DNA from: Desmonostoc muscorum FACHB-395
GTDB taxonomy: Bacteria > Cyanobacteriota > Cyanobacteriia > Cyanobacteriales > Nostocaceae
Length of the DNA: 64,000 nucleotides
Reading direction: 5' to 3'
Assembly: GCF_014698035.1 (NCBI RefSeq)
Contig: NZ_JACJSF010000006.1
Span: 140,114 to 204,113, forward strand
Positions 18,288 through 27,603 of this stretch are shown here, piece after piece (within the stretch, counting starts at the first letter, position 1; every line of letters starts with the position of its first letter). The position numbers and the translations under genes were made by a program. A model generated the notes under the pieces. The model did not search any database, was not told the DNA's origin, and worked only from the letters and a program-made list of their open reading frames with translations.

Positions 18288-19259
18288 TTACGAATCAGTA
18301 TCAGGTCTTCTCATTCTGTTGATTTCCCGTCGTAATTCTTCAATTTGACGGCGTAAATTATCTGTTTCATTTGGGGAAGATTCTGCTGAAACATTTACTG
18401 AGCCAGAAGCAGGCGATCGCTGATAATTTCCTCGGCGAATTTGCTGATATTCTTCGGATACTGCCCACGCCCGTAAGTAATGCAGGCGTTCAACTGGGAA
18501 AGGATGACTCAACATCGTACCCTGAGCGCCGTTGTAAATCAAAAATTTATATATCTGATTCAGTCCATCTTCATCCAGTGCCTGATAATTTTCTGACTGC
18601 TTGATAAATTCTTGTAAACTACATTCATTGGCATATTTGTGACTACCGCCAGAGAGCTTCATCATGGTTGACATTACAGGATTCAAGTCATCCATTACCA
18701 GTAGTGCGGCGCGATCTGACGATAACTCGGCTTTGCGCCGCCACTCAAAAAAGGCGTAAATCAAGCCTTGTGTTACAAGATTACCGAGGCCAAAGGTTAA
18801 TTCTCCCAAGGCAGAAGCAGCACTCATCGCCCACATCGCCATTTGAATTAAAATAGTATGACCACATTTAATATGCCCCAGTTCATGGGCTAGCACCGCC
18901 CGAATCTCAGCTTCGTCTAGTAAGTCTAGTATCCCTGTATTTATGACTATGTAAGGATTCTCTTGCCCCAGTGCATAGCTATTTGCTTGGGGATCTTGCG
19001 AGACAAACAGTGCGGGTTCTGGGTAAATGTCCAAATCTCGGACGCATTCCCGAAACATCTGGTAAATAGTGGAATACTGACGCGGCCCGACTTGGATGGT
19101 GTTACCCATTAGATAGACTAATTGAGGGCGTTCGTAGATAAATTCCACAAATTTACGAGCGATTAAATCAAATCCCGGTAAATTTCGTAAAGCTTGCTCG
19201 GCTTGGCGATCTAGTGGATGCCTGAAGGCTTCGCTGGAAATTCCTGTGTAAGTTGGCAT
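18288..19259 (-). CDS. M48-family zinc metallopeptidase
   Basis: 323 residues. The zinc-binding motif HELGH lies in EIRAVLAHELGHIKCGHTIL (about residue 125-130) and the third ligand is probably the Glu in AELSSDRAALLVMDD. Hydrophobic segments follow the HExxH helix (MAMWAMSAASALGELTFGLG), suggesting membrane association as in HtpX/Oma1-type peptidases. The last 50 residues are polar with a coiled-coil-like RRQIEELRREINRMRR. It would degrade misfolded membrane or peripheral proteins. The gene stands alone, with repeat-rich DNA on both sides. Confidence 0.9.
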   Translation of the reverse strand: MPTYTGISSEAFRHPLDRQAEQALRNLPGFDLIARKFVEFIYERPQLVYLMGNTIQVGPRQYSTIYQMFRECVRDLDIYPEPALFVSQDPQANSYALGQENPYIVINTGILDLLDEAEIRAVLAHELGHIKCGHTILIQMAMWAMSAASALGELTFGLGNLVTQGLIYAFFEWRRKAELSSDRAALLVMDDLNPVMSTMMKLSGGSHKYANECSLQEFIKQSENYQALDEDGLNQIYKFLIYNGAQGTMLSHPFPVERLHYLRAWAVSEEYQQIRRGNYQRSPASGSVNVSAESSPNETDNLRRQIEELRREINRMRRPDTDS

Positions 19260-19265
19260 AATTTA

Positions 19266-19382
19266 GGGAATTGGGAATTGGGAATTGGTCATTGGTCATT
19301 GGTCATTGGTCATTGGTCATTAGCAAAGGATAAAGGACAACTGACAAATGACAAAGAACAAAGGACAAATAACAAATGACAA
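19266..19382. repeat. Heptanucleotide tandem repeats (TTGGTCA and related)
   Basis: About five tandem copies of TTGGTCA (19285-19321) are followed by degenerate ACAAATG/ACAAAGG units to 19382. They are short tandemly repeated repetitive (STRR) sequences of the type typical of heterocyst-forming cyanobacteria. Related tracts lie at 30661-30690, 38712-38790, 39562-39611 and 61902-61924. Confidence 0.85.
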
Positions 19383-19439
19383 GATAATAGAAATGGGGCA
19401 ATTGGAAGTAAAAATCACTTTGTATGGAATTAAAAGCGT

Positions 19440-21014
19440 GTGATTGAGGCAGAAGTTCATTTGTCACTACATAACTTTTTGCGATCGCAAGCGGGGTTCC
19501 CTTCCTGGCCCCATCATTTGACGATGGCACGGTTGGTAGCACGCGCCTTGCGCCTGGGACGTAGTGCCCTAATTCAAGTAGGAGCGGTTTGTGGCTATCA
19601 AGGACGGTATCGCACTAGTTTTGTAGCATCAGCCCTAATGTGGCACGGCCCTGTAATTATTGTTGCTCAAGAACCAGTGCAGCAACTTCTGCTGCGGATA
19701 GAAATTCCGCGTCTACAGCAGTGGCTACCAGCCAATAAATCAATTAGAACAGGTGACGCTTGGCCTGATCCTGAGTTCCAAGGGCTACTGTTAACCTCTC
19801 CAGAAGCTTGGTTAAGAGGACAATTTGCTGGTGGCGATCGCTTTCCCGAAGGCATCCCTACAATTATTGATGGGGTAGACGATCTCGAAGATTGGGTGCG
19901 CGATCAACTTACCCAAGATATTGAACCCCATGATTGGGATGAACTCATACTGGCTTGTCCAAATCAAGCTGAGGCAATTAGCGAAGCACGGATACAACTA
20001 ACAGACGAGCTTTTTAAGCATCCTGCTAATCCATATCAGTGCTATCTAATTTCCCAGCCAGAAATAGAGATTTTAAGCCGTCTTTATGCTGCTTTAGATC
20101 CAGCAAATCTCCCAGATACTTGGAAACACTTCTGGCAGCAATTACAAATCCTAGACGAAAATCTTTTCCCCCCTGCCTTCCCTGCCTCCCCTGCTCCCCC
20201 TCCCCTCTTCTGGGCGACTATTGCCCATAGGCAAGGTTTATTTTCTTTGCACTATGCCCCAATGGAATTAAGAGAAATCCTCTCACCCTTGTGGCAGCGA
20301 CAACCAGTAGTTTTAATTGGCAGTGCCATAGAACCAGAAACTGAGGCTCCTCTTTTTCGACAGCGCATTGGTTTGGACGATTTAACTTGCCTGAAATTCT
20401 CCTCGGAGAGTCAAGCGGAAGCAATTCAACTGTATGTACCCTATAAATTACCTCTACCTAACACGCCAGAATTTCAAGCGGCATTTATTCACAAAGTCCG
20501 CACACTGGTTTGTCTAAGTGCTACAGCACCAGGATTAACAGTTGTTTTGGTGGGAGATGTTCCACTAAAGGCTCAAGTGGCGACAATTCTGGCATCAGAG
20601 TTTGGTTCACGAGTACAGGTAGAAAAAACTTGTTTAGATGAAAATGGTATTTTGATTAGCGGTTGGGAATTTTGGCGAGAACATCAGCGAGTTTTGCCAG
20701 CACCCCATTTGTTAATTATTGCTACTTTGCCTTTACCATCTTTAGAAAATCCGCTTGTAGCTGGTAGGGTAGCTCTTTATAAGCGATCGCATCAAGATTG
20801 GTTTCGTTTATATTTATTGCCAGCAGCCTTGAATGAATTACAAAGGGCGATCGCGCCAGTCAGAGAAAGTCAAGGCATTGTTGCTTTACTTGATAGTCGT
20901 GTAGTTAATCGTAGCTACGGCGCTCAAATTCTTACTGCCTTAAGTCCTCTGGCACGTATTAACTATCTCGACCCAAGTTTGTTTTCTAATACCGATGAGG
21001 AAAATTCTGCTTAA
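19440..21014 (+). CDS. Helicase-like protein lacking ATPase motifs
   Basis: 524 residues from a GTG start. The layout recalls DinG/XPD-type helicases: an N-terminal ALIQVGAVCGYQGRYRTSF segment where Walker A (GxGKT) should be, TIIDGVDDLEDW where the DEAH box should be, and a C-terminal VALLDSRVVNRSYGAQILTA resembling the DinG motif VI region. The key Lys of Walker A and the DEAH residues are absent, so ATP hydrolysis is unlikely. The protein may be a structural relative with a non-catalytic role. A short Pro/Phe-rich stretch (FPPAFPASPAPPPLF) comes from a repeat-like DNA insertion at about 20165-20212. The helicase relationship is inference. Confidence 0.55.
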   Translation: MIEAEVHLSLHNFLRSQAGFPSWPHHLTMARLVARALRLGRSALIQVGAVCGYQGRYRTSFVASALMWHGPVIIVAQEPVQQLLLRIEIPRLQQWLPANKSIRTGDAWPDPEFQGLLLTSPEAWLRGQFAGGDRFPEGIPTIIDGVDDLEDWVRDQLTQDIEPHDWDELILACPNQAEAISEARIQLTDELFKHPANPYQCYLISQPEIEILSRLYAALDPANLPDTWKHFWQQLQILDENLFPPAFPASPAPPPLFWATIAHRQGLFSLHYAPMELREILSPLWQRQPVVLIGSAIEPETEAPLFRQRIGLDDLTCLKFSSESQAEAIQLYVPYKLPLPNTPEFQAAFIHKVRTLVCLSATAPGLTVVLVGDVPLKAQVATILASEFGSRVQVEKTCLDENGILISGWEFWREHQRVLPAPHLLIIATLPLPSLENPLVAGRVALYKRSHQDWFRLYLLPAALNELQRAIAPVRESQGIVALLDSRVVNRSYGAQILTALSPLARINYLDPSLFSNTDEENSA

Positions 21015-21106
21015 AGTCATTTCCCATTCCCCATTCCCCAATTGTCTATAGCCATAATTCCTGGCAAGATAAATTTAGAACCTAAGTAAAAATTGAGTTG
21101 CTGATT

Positions 21107-21322
21107 ATGGGTGAAGCAAAGCGTCGCAAAACCACACAAGGGGAAACATACGGTCAAGAGACTCGAATCTTGCCTTGGCTTCCCATCACAAAAATTCAAG
21201 GCGAACAATTTGTCAGCTGGACAACTCGTGGTGCTTGGATAGGCATTATCCTTATGGTTATAGGATGGGCAACTATCCGTTTTATTGGCCCAGCTTTCGG
21301 TTGGTGGCAAGTAGTCTACTAA
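21107..21322 (+). CDS. DUF2839 family small membrane protein
   Basis: 71 residues from the ATG at 21107. It begins MGEAKRRKT, the signature of DUF2839, followed by a polar stretch and two hydrophobic segments (TRGAWIGIILMVIGWATIRF). An upstream in-frame codon gives three extra residues, but the MGEAKRR start matches the family. Cyanobacterial, function unknown, probably in a thylakoid or plasma membrane. Confidence 0.85.
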   Translation: MGEAKRRKTTQGETYGQETRILPWLPITKIQGEQFVSWTTRGAWIGIILMVIGWATIRFIGPAFGWWQVVY

Positions 21323-21603
21323 ATCCTGCTGTTAATTTTCTCGCTCCAAGAAACCTTGAATCTTACTCCCCTTCCCTTGTGGTCTATCCATTAGTCTTAT
21401 GTTTAAGTGAGTTGTGGTTTTGTTGATAAAGATCCGGGAAATGGATAGCCCGCAAGCAAGAAGGGCATTAAAAGGAGCCAGCGCGATCTTTTCCCAAATG
21501 GAGAGGCTAGCACTAAGGCGTTTGCCCAAGCGAGCAACTGGTGTGAGGGGTGCAATGGCTTTGGAAATCATAACTATTACCCGCCGGACATGATTGCTAC
21601 GAA
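21323..21603. other. 281-bp intergenic region, no confident gene
   Basis: Short open frames exist on both strands (a basic 51-codon frame on plus from about 21440 and a 79-codon frame on minus), but neither resembles a known family and each is the antisense of the other. I do not annotate a gene. Confidence 0.4.
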
Positions 21604-22656
21604 TTACGAATTAGCCCGATCGCAATAAACTTCACCAAAGCTATGATCGGCATGAATTTCAAGCACTAGATCAACTGCTGTTGCATCTTTTACCAACGGC
21701 TTGATAAATAATTCCGGGTGAAGCGATCGCCAAAAATAATTGACAAATTCCTCTATCTCTGCATTGGTCATCCCCGACTTTCCCGCAGCAATCATTTGCT
21801 GTTCCGCTTGTTTGCGCCACTCCAAAGAACAGCGATAATCGGTTGGATATAGCACAATTAAGCCGTCCAATCGATCCCACAGTGGTAAATAATCGTGGAG
21901 GCGAAGATTCATATCACGAGCAAATGCTCTATCTTCATTTGTGACAATTGGCGGTGGTGCAGTATCAAATACATCTGGGTTAATTGGTCGCACACCCACA
22001 AACCAACCTTCAAATAGTACAATATCTATACCTGTAACCATTTCTGAAGTAGTGCGATCGCCAGCGCCTTTGTATGCAGATTTATCAAACCGGGGAACTA
22101 TAACTGAACTTTGCGACTGACGGATCTGATCTAGTACATCTAAGCCTAAATCTACATCGTGGGTTCCTGGTGGGCCGCGCCCAATCAAGCGGGGATCTTG
22201 CTGTGTTAAGACCAAGCGATCGCTGTAAGTTTTATATAAGTCATCCAAAGATAAACTCAGAGTCCGGTATCCCAACTGATTCAGAATCAAACTGAGAACC
22301 TTAGACATTGTAGTTTTACCAGTGCCTTGTCCTCCTAATATTCCCTGAATCAGAGGGCGTTCCAACTGTTGGCGCTGCGATGCTAATTTGATCCCCAAAG
22401 GCAGCCACAAGTCCCACAAGACTTGTAACATTTTCTTGGGTTCGATTTGGAGGGTAGTTTGGCAGAATTGGCTAAAAGTTGGGAAGACAGATTTTAGTAA
22501 ATGCGATCGCTTTTCGATCACATCATCGACATTTTCCGGCACGATCCCAAAAGCTTTAGCTCTTAACTTATCTGCTAGTGCTGCTTCTCTTGCTTGCTGC
22601 TGCCAAGTTTCAGTTACAGTTTCTGAAATTAAAATTTCACCCAACCACAAATTCAT
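21604..22656 (-). CDS. D-glycerate 3-kinase (plant type)
   Basis: 350 residues. A P-loop GGQGTGKTT lies at about residue 110 with a following SLDDLYKTY and GRGPPGTHDVDLG segment, which matches the plant/cyanobacterial glycerate 3-kinase (GLYK) family related to phosphoribulokinase and uridine kinase. It phosphorylates D-glycerate to 3-phosphoglycerate, the last step of photorespiratory carbon recovery. It is convergent with the DUF2839 gene, followed upstream by a long heptanucleotide repeat and then ycf20 on the same strand. Confidence 0.9.
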   Translation of the reverse strand: MNLWLGEILISETVTETWQQQAREAALADKLRAKAFGIVPENVDDVIEKRSHLLKSVFPTFSQFCQTTLQIEPKKMLQVLWDLWLPLGIKLASQRQQLERPLIQGILGGQGTGKTTMSKVLSLILNQLGYRTLSLSLDDLYKTYSDRLVLTQQDPRLIGRGPPGTHDVDLGLDVLDQIRQSQSSVIVPRFDKSAYKGAGDRTTSEMVTGIDIVLFEGWFVGVRPINPDVFDTAPPPIVTNEDRAFARDMNLRLHDYLPLWDRLDGLIVLYPTDYRCSLEWRKQAEQQMIAAGKSGMTNAEIEEFVNYFWRSLHPELFIKPLVKDATAVDLVLEIHADHSFGEVYCDRANS

Positions 22657-22676
22657 AATTTCCCCTTACGCTCCTC

Positions 22677-22733
22677 TGTCCCCTGTCCCCTGTCCCCTGT
22701 CCCCTGTCCCCTGTCCCCTGCCCCCTGTCCCCG
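22677..22733. repeat. TGTCCCC heptanucleotide tandem repeat
   Basis: About seven copies of the unit TGTCCCC, one of them as TGCCCCC, between the glycerate kinase start and ycf20. This is a GC-rich STRR class and may vary in copy number between strains. Confidence 0.9.
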
Positions 22734-22742
22734 TGCCCATTC

Positions 22743-23075
22743 TCACGATCCCAGCTTAAAGGCTTCGAGAAACAGGCTGTAGGTGAAACCAACTTTGAGG
22801 AGATTTAGGGAGTCTACAAAGAGCGATCGCCTAGTAAAAAAGCTCTGACTGTAAAATATCCTACTGGTAACTTCCGTTAACACTACTAAAAAACCAGCTA
22901 CCACAATATCTAATTCTGCCCGTTGACCAGCTGTAGTGGAAACTGCGTTTCCCAGAAAAAAACCAAACAAAAAACTAATTATCAGCAACGATAATCGCCG
23001 CCAAGGATTTAAAAACCATTGCCCTAAGCGTGTAGCAATGGCATCCAACAAGTTATTCAGACGAGTGTTTTGCAT
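22743..23075 (-). CDS. ycf20: Ycf20-like protein (DUF565)
   Basis: 110 residues. The start MQNTRLNNLLDAI, the central WRRLSLLIISFLFGFFLGNA and the second hydrophobic segment near residue 55-75 match Ycf20/DUF565, found in cyanobacteria and plastids. Two or three membrane helices are likely. In algae and plants, loss of the plastid protein affects non-photochemical quenching; the role in cyanobacteria is not settled. Confidence 0.85.
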   Translation of the reverse strand: MQNTRLNNLLDAIATRLGQWFLNPWRRLSLLIISFLFGFFLGNAVSTTAGQRAELDIVVAGFLVVLTEVTSRIFYSQSFFTRRSLFVDSLNLLKVGFTYSLFLEAFKLGS

Positions 23076-23628
23076 CAGATAGACTTCTGGGAAAAAGTCA
23101 AGATATCTTGAAATATCTTTATATTATTAAAGAATATATTGGTTGTACCCTAAGCTTATTTGTTAATATTATAGATATATGCTTGGCTTTCCAGCGTTGA
23201 TTGAAATTTCCACATCTTATCATCTTTAAGGAAGCACAGGTGGTTTCAAGGCTGCTTGTTCTAACCCAAGATGAAATATATTTATCATCTGGGCTGGCAA
23301 AAGACACTTTGTTATCTCTGCTAGTATTCTCACGATATTTTTATTTTTCTATACAAATACATTGGCTGCTTCGGTATCTAATTTTCTTGTTTTTATCCAA
23401 GCCTACGGTCAATACACAAAGCAATTAGTGTCTGTAACTGTTGTTTTTCAGTCATCAATGAAATAATTTCCTCCAAATATTTTCTAATCAAAATGATATT
23501 TATAATACATTGATGTGCTTAATCTGAATAAAATCTATCTTAAGCTACTTTTCATAATTGTCTTTCGTGATAATAGGCTACTATTTGGTCAAGCCTAGAC
23601 AAAATATTTATTTCTAAAAACTATCAAT
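23076..23628. other. 553-bp AT-rich intergenic region
   Basis: Divergent spacer between ycf20 and the lipoprotein gene. A 75-codon open frame at 23201 lacks similarity and typical codon use. I see no RNA or repeat of note. Confidence 0.5.
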
Positions 23629-24252
23629 ATGAAATCTTTAGTGTATCGTAACGTCGGTGTTACAGCTTGTTGCTTGGGACTGCTTGTTGCTCTGGTGGGA
23701 TGCTTTGGAGTGAGTGTATCCTTTGAGTCCACAAACCCAGATACATCTTCACAACTGCCAAGTGAAACTCAAGAGTGGGAGACAGCTTTATCTAAACCTG
23801 TTACATCTGAAAAAGGTATTTCCGTTAATCTATCTACTCCAACCAATAAAGTAGAACATAGTAGTAAAGAGAATACTTATCCTGTCTTAGCAGAGCGTGA
23901 TAAATCAGCAAGCAAAGCTAAGAATCAAGGGACTTTGCGGATGAGTAATCAAACAAATCAACCTGTACGCCTAGCTCTACTGGCACGACAGTCGGTAGCA
24001 AAAGGCTCTGGTACTAAACAGACTCAATATGATGTACCGGCACATTGGGATTTTGCCCCTCAAGAAGGTAGTGAGAAGGGACTGGTTCTATCCCTACCTC
24101 AGAATAATTTGAAGCTGGAGAAGGGAGATATTTTAGTTGCCTTCGCACAAGATGGCTCCCGTCGTTATTGGGGCCCCTATGTTGTCGGTGAAACTCAATT
24201 ACCTAAATGGAATTCCCAAAACAGAGAATGGCAACTAGTGCTGAGTCCATAA
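23629..24252 (+). CDS. Putative lipoprotein, function unknown
   Basis: 207 residues. The signal ends in LVALVGC, a good lipobox, so the mature Cys (about residue 25) should be lipidated. A polar, low-complexity linker (about 26-100) leads to a C-terminal domain of about 105 residues with strands TLRMSNQTNQPVRLALLARQ, GLVLSLPQNNLKLEKGDILV and RRYWGPYVVGE. I do not recognise the domain. It would sit on the periplasmic face of a membrane. Confidence 0.75.
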   Translation: MKSLVYRNVGVTACCLGLLVALVGCFGVSVSFESTNPDTSSQLPSETQEWETALSKPVTSEKGISVNLSTPTNKVEHSSKENTYPVLAERDKSASKAKNQGTLRMSNQTNQPVRLALLARQSVAKGSGTKQTQYDVPAHWDFAPQEGSEKGLVLSLPQNNLKLEKGDILVAFAQDGSRRYWGPYVVGETQLPKWNSQNREWQLVLSP

Positions 24253-24933
<681 letters not shown>

Positions 24934-25325
24934 AAAGCTAGTGCCGAGTGCTGAGTGCTGAGACAAAAAGAAGTAAATCAAAAAAGCTAATTTCTTGATT
25001 CTTCACTCAGAACTCGGAACTCGGAACTTAAGACTTTGAAGTGTGTCAATATCAAGCACCTTTAGCATCGTAGAGTGGACACTACCTGCTTTACGAAATT
25101 TTAATTTTAGATTGGGGATAAAAATCTCTGGGTAGTTAAATCCTAGAAGCGTATTTGTACTGTCAGGTCAAAAGCTGACTGTGAATCTGCTTTAAAAGCC
25201 CAAAATCCATAACAATACCTAGTGGTAGAGGGAGTAATATTACTCCCTTTTTTCTTTGCAAAATGTCGAGTTTGTGCTAAACACTATACTGGATTTAATC
25301 ATCCTGAAAAAAAGTGGTGTGAACA
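24934..25325. other. 392-bp psaC-glmS intergenic region
   Basis: It contains short heptanucleotide-type repeats at 24942-24962 (GTGCTGA units) and 25003-25028 (ACTCGGA units). At the 3' end there is a perfect terminator hairpin at 25230-25253, 73 bp before glmS. The hairpin may end a psaC transcript, a small RNA from within this region, or attenuate glmS. Confidence 0.6.
25230..25253 (+). terminator. Intrinsic terminator upstream of glmS
   Basis: GGGAGTAATATTACTCCC is an 18-bp perfect palindrome followed by six T. It is about 300 bp after the psaC stop and 73 bp before the glmS ATG. Confidence 0.75.
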
Positions 25326-27206
25326 ATGTGCGGAATTGTTGGATATATAGGCACTCAAGCGGCGACAGACATTTTATTGGCTGGGCTGGAAAAACTAGAG
25401 TACAGGGGCTACGATTCTGCTGGAATCGCCACTGTTTGGGAAGGTGAAGTTAATTGTGTGCGGGCAAAGGGCAAACTGCATAACCTACGCTCTAAACTAG
25501 AACAAATAGAAACCCCCGCCCAAATTGGTATTGGTCATACTCGGTGGGCAACTCATGGTAAACCAGAAGAATACAACGCCCATCCCCATTTAGATACGGC
25601 AAAGCGAGTGGCGGTGGTGCAAAATGGCATTATCGAAAATTACCGCGACTTACGCGAAGAACTCAAAGCAAAAGGACACAAGTTTGTTTCTGAAACCGAT
25701 ACAGAAGTAATTCCCCATCTCATAGCCGAATTTTTAAAGAATATTCCCCCCTCATCTTCCTCCTCTCCCTTCTTAGAGGCAGTTCGCCAAGCTGTTAACC
25801 ACTTACATGGGGCATTTGCGATCGCAGTTATTTCTGCTGACTACCCCGATGAATTGATTGTTGTTCGCCAACAAGCGCCTTTGGTAATTGGTTTTGGGCA
25901 AGGAGAATTCTTTTGTGCATCTGACACGCCTGCGATCGTTGCCTACACCCGTGCGGTGCTACCTTTAGAAAATGGCGAAATTGCCCGTCTCACTCCTTTA
26001 GGCGTTGAGATTTACAATTTTGCTGGCGACAGGTTGAAAAAACAACCCCGGCTGCTCAACTTCAATCCTGCAATGGTAGAAAAGCAGGGATTCAAACACT
26101 TCATGCTCAAAGAAATTCATGAGCAACCAGGGGTAGTCAGAGCGAGTTTAGACGCTTACTTCAATCCAGCCGAATCTACCGAATCGCCAATCAATCTTGG
26201 CTTATCTGCGGATTTATACAACGATTTAGAACAAATTCAGATCCTCGCCTGTGGTACCAGTTGGCACGCAGCATTAATCGGAAAATATTTAATCGAACAA
26301 CTAGCAGGAATTTCAACTCAGGTGCATTACGCTTCTGAGTATCGCTATGCACCATCACCTGTGACGGCTAACACGTTGATTATTGGTGTTACCCAATCAG
26401 GTGAAACTGCCGATACCCTAGCAGCTTTGACGATGGAAAAAGAACGTCGCCAAGGGAGAGAACCTAAATATCAAGCCCGACTACTGGGTATTACTAATCG
26501 CCCCGAAAGCAGCCTTGGTCATCTAGTGCCCCATGTCATCAGTACCTTAGCAGGAATTGAAATTGGAGTAGCGGCGACAAAAACTTTTACCGCCCAACTG
26601 ATGGCATTTTATGCTTTGGCATTGGATTTAGCCGCCCGTCGTCAGACTGTTTCAAAAGACACATTAGATAAAATTATTAATGGGTTGCGGCAGATTCCCA
26701 AAGAAATTGAGGCAACTTTGGAAAGTCAGGAACGTTTAACTGAACAGCTAGCCCATGAATTCGCCGAAACCCAAGATTTCATTTTTATAGGAAGAGGAAT
26801 CAACTTCCCCATTGCTTTAGAAGGGGCGTTGAAATTAAAAGAAATCAGCTATATTCACGCTGAAGGGTATCCGGCTGGAGAGATGAAGCATGGCCCGATC
26901 GCACTTTTAGATGCGAAAGTACCAGTAGTTGCGATCGCAATTCCTGGTAGTGTTTACGAAAAAGTTATTTCTAATGCTCAAGAAGCCAAAGCCAGAGATT
27001 CTCGGTTAATTGGCGTGACTCCCGTCAACGATGGCGAAGCTGCGGAAATCTTTAACGATCTTCTTCCCGTCTCTCATGTAGAAGAGTTACTTTCTCCAAT
27101 TCTGACAGTAGTTCCTTTGCAATTATTGGCTTATCACATTGCCGCCCGTCGCGGTTTGGATGTCGATCAGCCTCGTAACCTTGCTAAAAGCGTCACCGTA
27201 GAATAG
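25326..27206 (+). CDS. glmS: Glutamine-fructose-6-phosphate aminotransferase GlmS
   Basis: 626 residues. The start MCGIVGYIG gives the N-terminal catalytic Cys of a class II glutamine amidotransferase (GYDSAGIA and IGHTRWATHG follow). Two SIS domains bind the sugar phosphate (ILACGTSWHAALIG and FIFIGRGINFPIALEGALKL), and the C-terminus ends in the conserved NLAKSVTVE. It makes glucosamine-6-phosphate for peptidoglycan and lipopolysaccharide. A Ser/Pro run (PPSSSSSP, about residue 139-146) is encoded by a pyrimidine-rich repeat-like stretch within the frame. A hairpin terminator follows. Confidence 0.98.
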   Translation: MCGIVGYIGTQAATDILLAGLEKLEYRGYDSAGIATVWEGEVNCVRAKGKLHNLRSKLEQIETPAQIGIGHTRWATHGKPEEYNAHPHLDTAKRVAVVQNGIIENYRDLREELKAKGHKFVSETDTEVIPHLIAEFLKNIPPSSSSSPFLEAVRQAVNHLHGAFAIAVISADYPDELIVVRQQAPLVIGFGQGEFFCASDTPAIVAYTRAVLPLENGEIARLTPLGVEIYNFAGDRLKKQPRLLNFNPAMVEKQGFKHFMLKEIHEQPGVVRASLDAYFNPAESTESPINLGLSADLYNDLEQIQILACGTSWHAALIGKYLIEQLAGISTQVHYASEYRYAPSPVTANTLIIGVTQSGETADTLAALTMEKERRQGREPKYQARLLGITNRPESSLGHLVPHVISTLAGIEIGVAATKTFTAQLMAFYALALDLAARRQTVSKDTLDKIINGLRQIPKEIEATLESQERLTEQLAHEFAETQDFIFIGRGINFPIALEGALKLKEISYIHAEGYPAGEMKHGPIALLDAKVPVVAIAIPGSVYEKVISNAQEAKARDSRLIGVTPVNDGEAAEIFNDLLPVSHVEELLSPILTVVPLQLLAYHIAARRGLDVDQPRNLAKSVTVE

Positions 27207-27233
27207 TATAATTTTATACTCAAAATTAAATAC

Positions 27234-27276
27234 AATGGCTTCTGAAGAAATTCTATTGCTTGCAGAAGCCATTTTT
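27234..27276 (+). terminator. Intrinsic terminator after glmS
   Basis: Perfect 11-bp arms AATGGCTTCTG (27234-27244) and CAGAAGCCATT (27263-27273) are followed by a run of T, 28 bp after the glmS stop. Confidence 0.75.
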
Positions 27277-27286
27277 ATGGCAATGA

Positions 27287-27512
27287 TTATAAATCTTTAC
27301 TTAAACGCTGATACCAATTCAGCCAGCCAAAAGTGCGCTCAATAACCCAGCGCTTGGGTAAATGGACAAAACCCAATACTCCAAAGGTCTAAGAACAATT
27401 GCCACAATCCACCGAAACATATTCATCACCCAACGCATAAATTCTTCGCCTCGGTACCCGCCATCCATCCAAATGAAGCCTGTGAAGTCGCTCGTACCTG
27501 GTATCTTAGTGG
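27287..27512 (-). pseudogene. Remnant of an IS5-family transposase C-terminus
   Basis: Reading the minus strand from about 27512, one frame gives DFTGFIWMDGGYRGEEFMRW and continues [13 protein letters not shown] second frame then gives [20 protein letters not shown] and YQRLSKDL before a stop at 27287. Together these are the C-terminal DDE region of an IS5/IS4-class transposase (the 'VIERTFGWL' Glu motif is the third catalytic residue), broken by a frameshift and lacking its N-terminus. No intact element is present. Confidence 0.8.
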
Positions 27513-27603
27513 TTTAAAAACTATTTTTAATTAGGAACCCACAAAGACACAAACAAAAGAATACATAATTAAAGTTCATCTGTGGTTTTTTGCCTTAAGT
27601 CTC

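Noticed and set aside
23201..23428. 75-codon open frame between ycf20 and the lipoprotein gene
   Set aside because: AT-rich, no Shine-Dalgarno and no domain; probably chance.
25100..25325. glmS ribozyme upstream of glmS
   Set aside because: No catalytic core sequence or pseudoknot pattern is visible; only a simple terminator hairpin is present.
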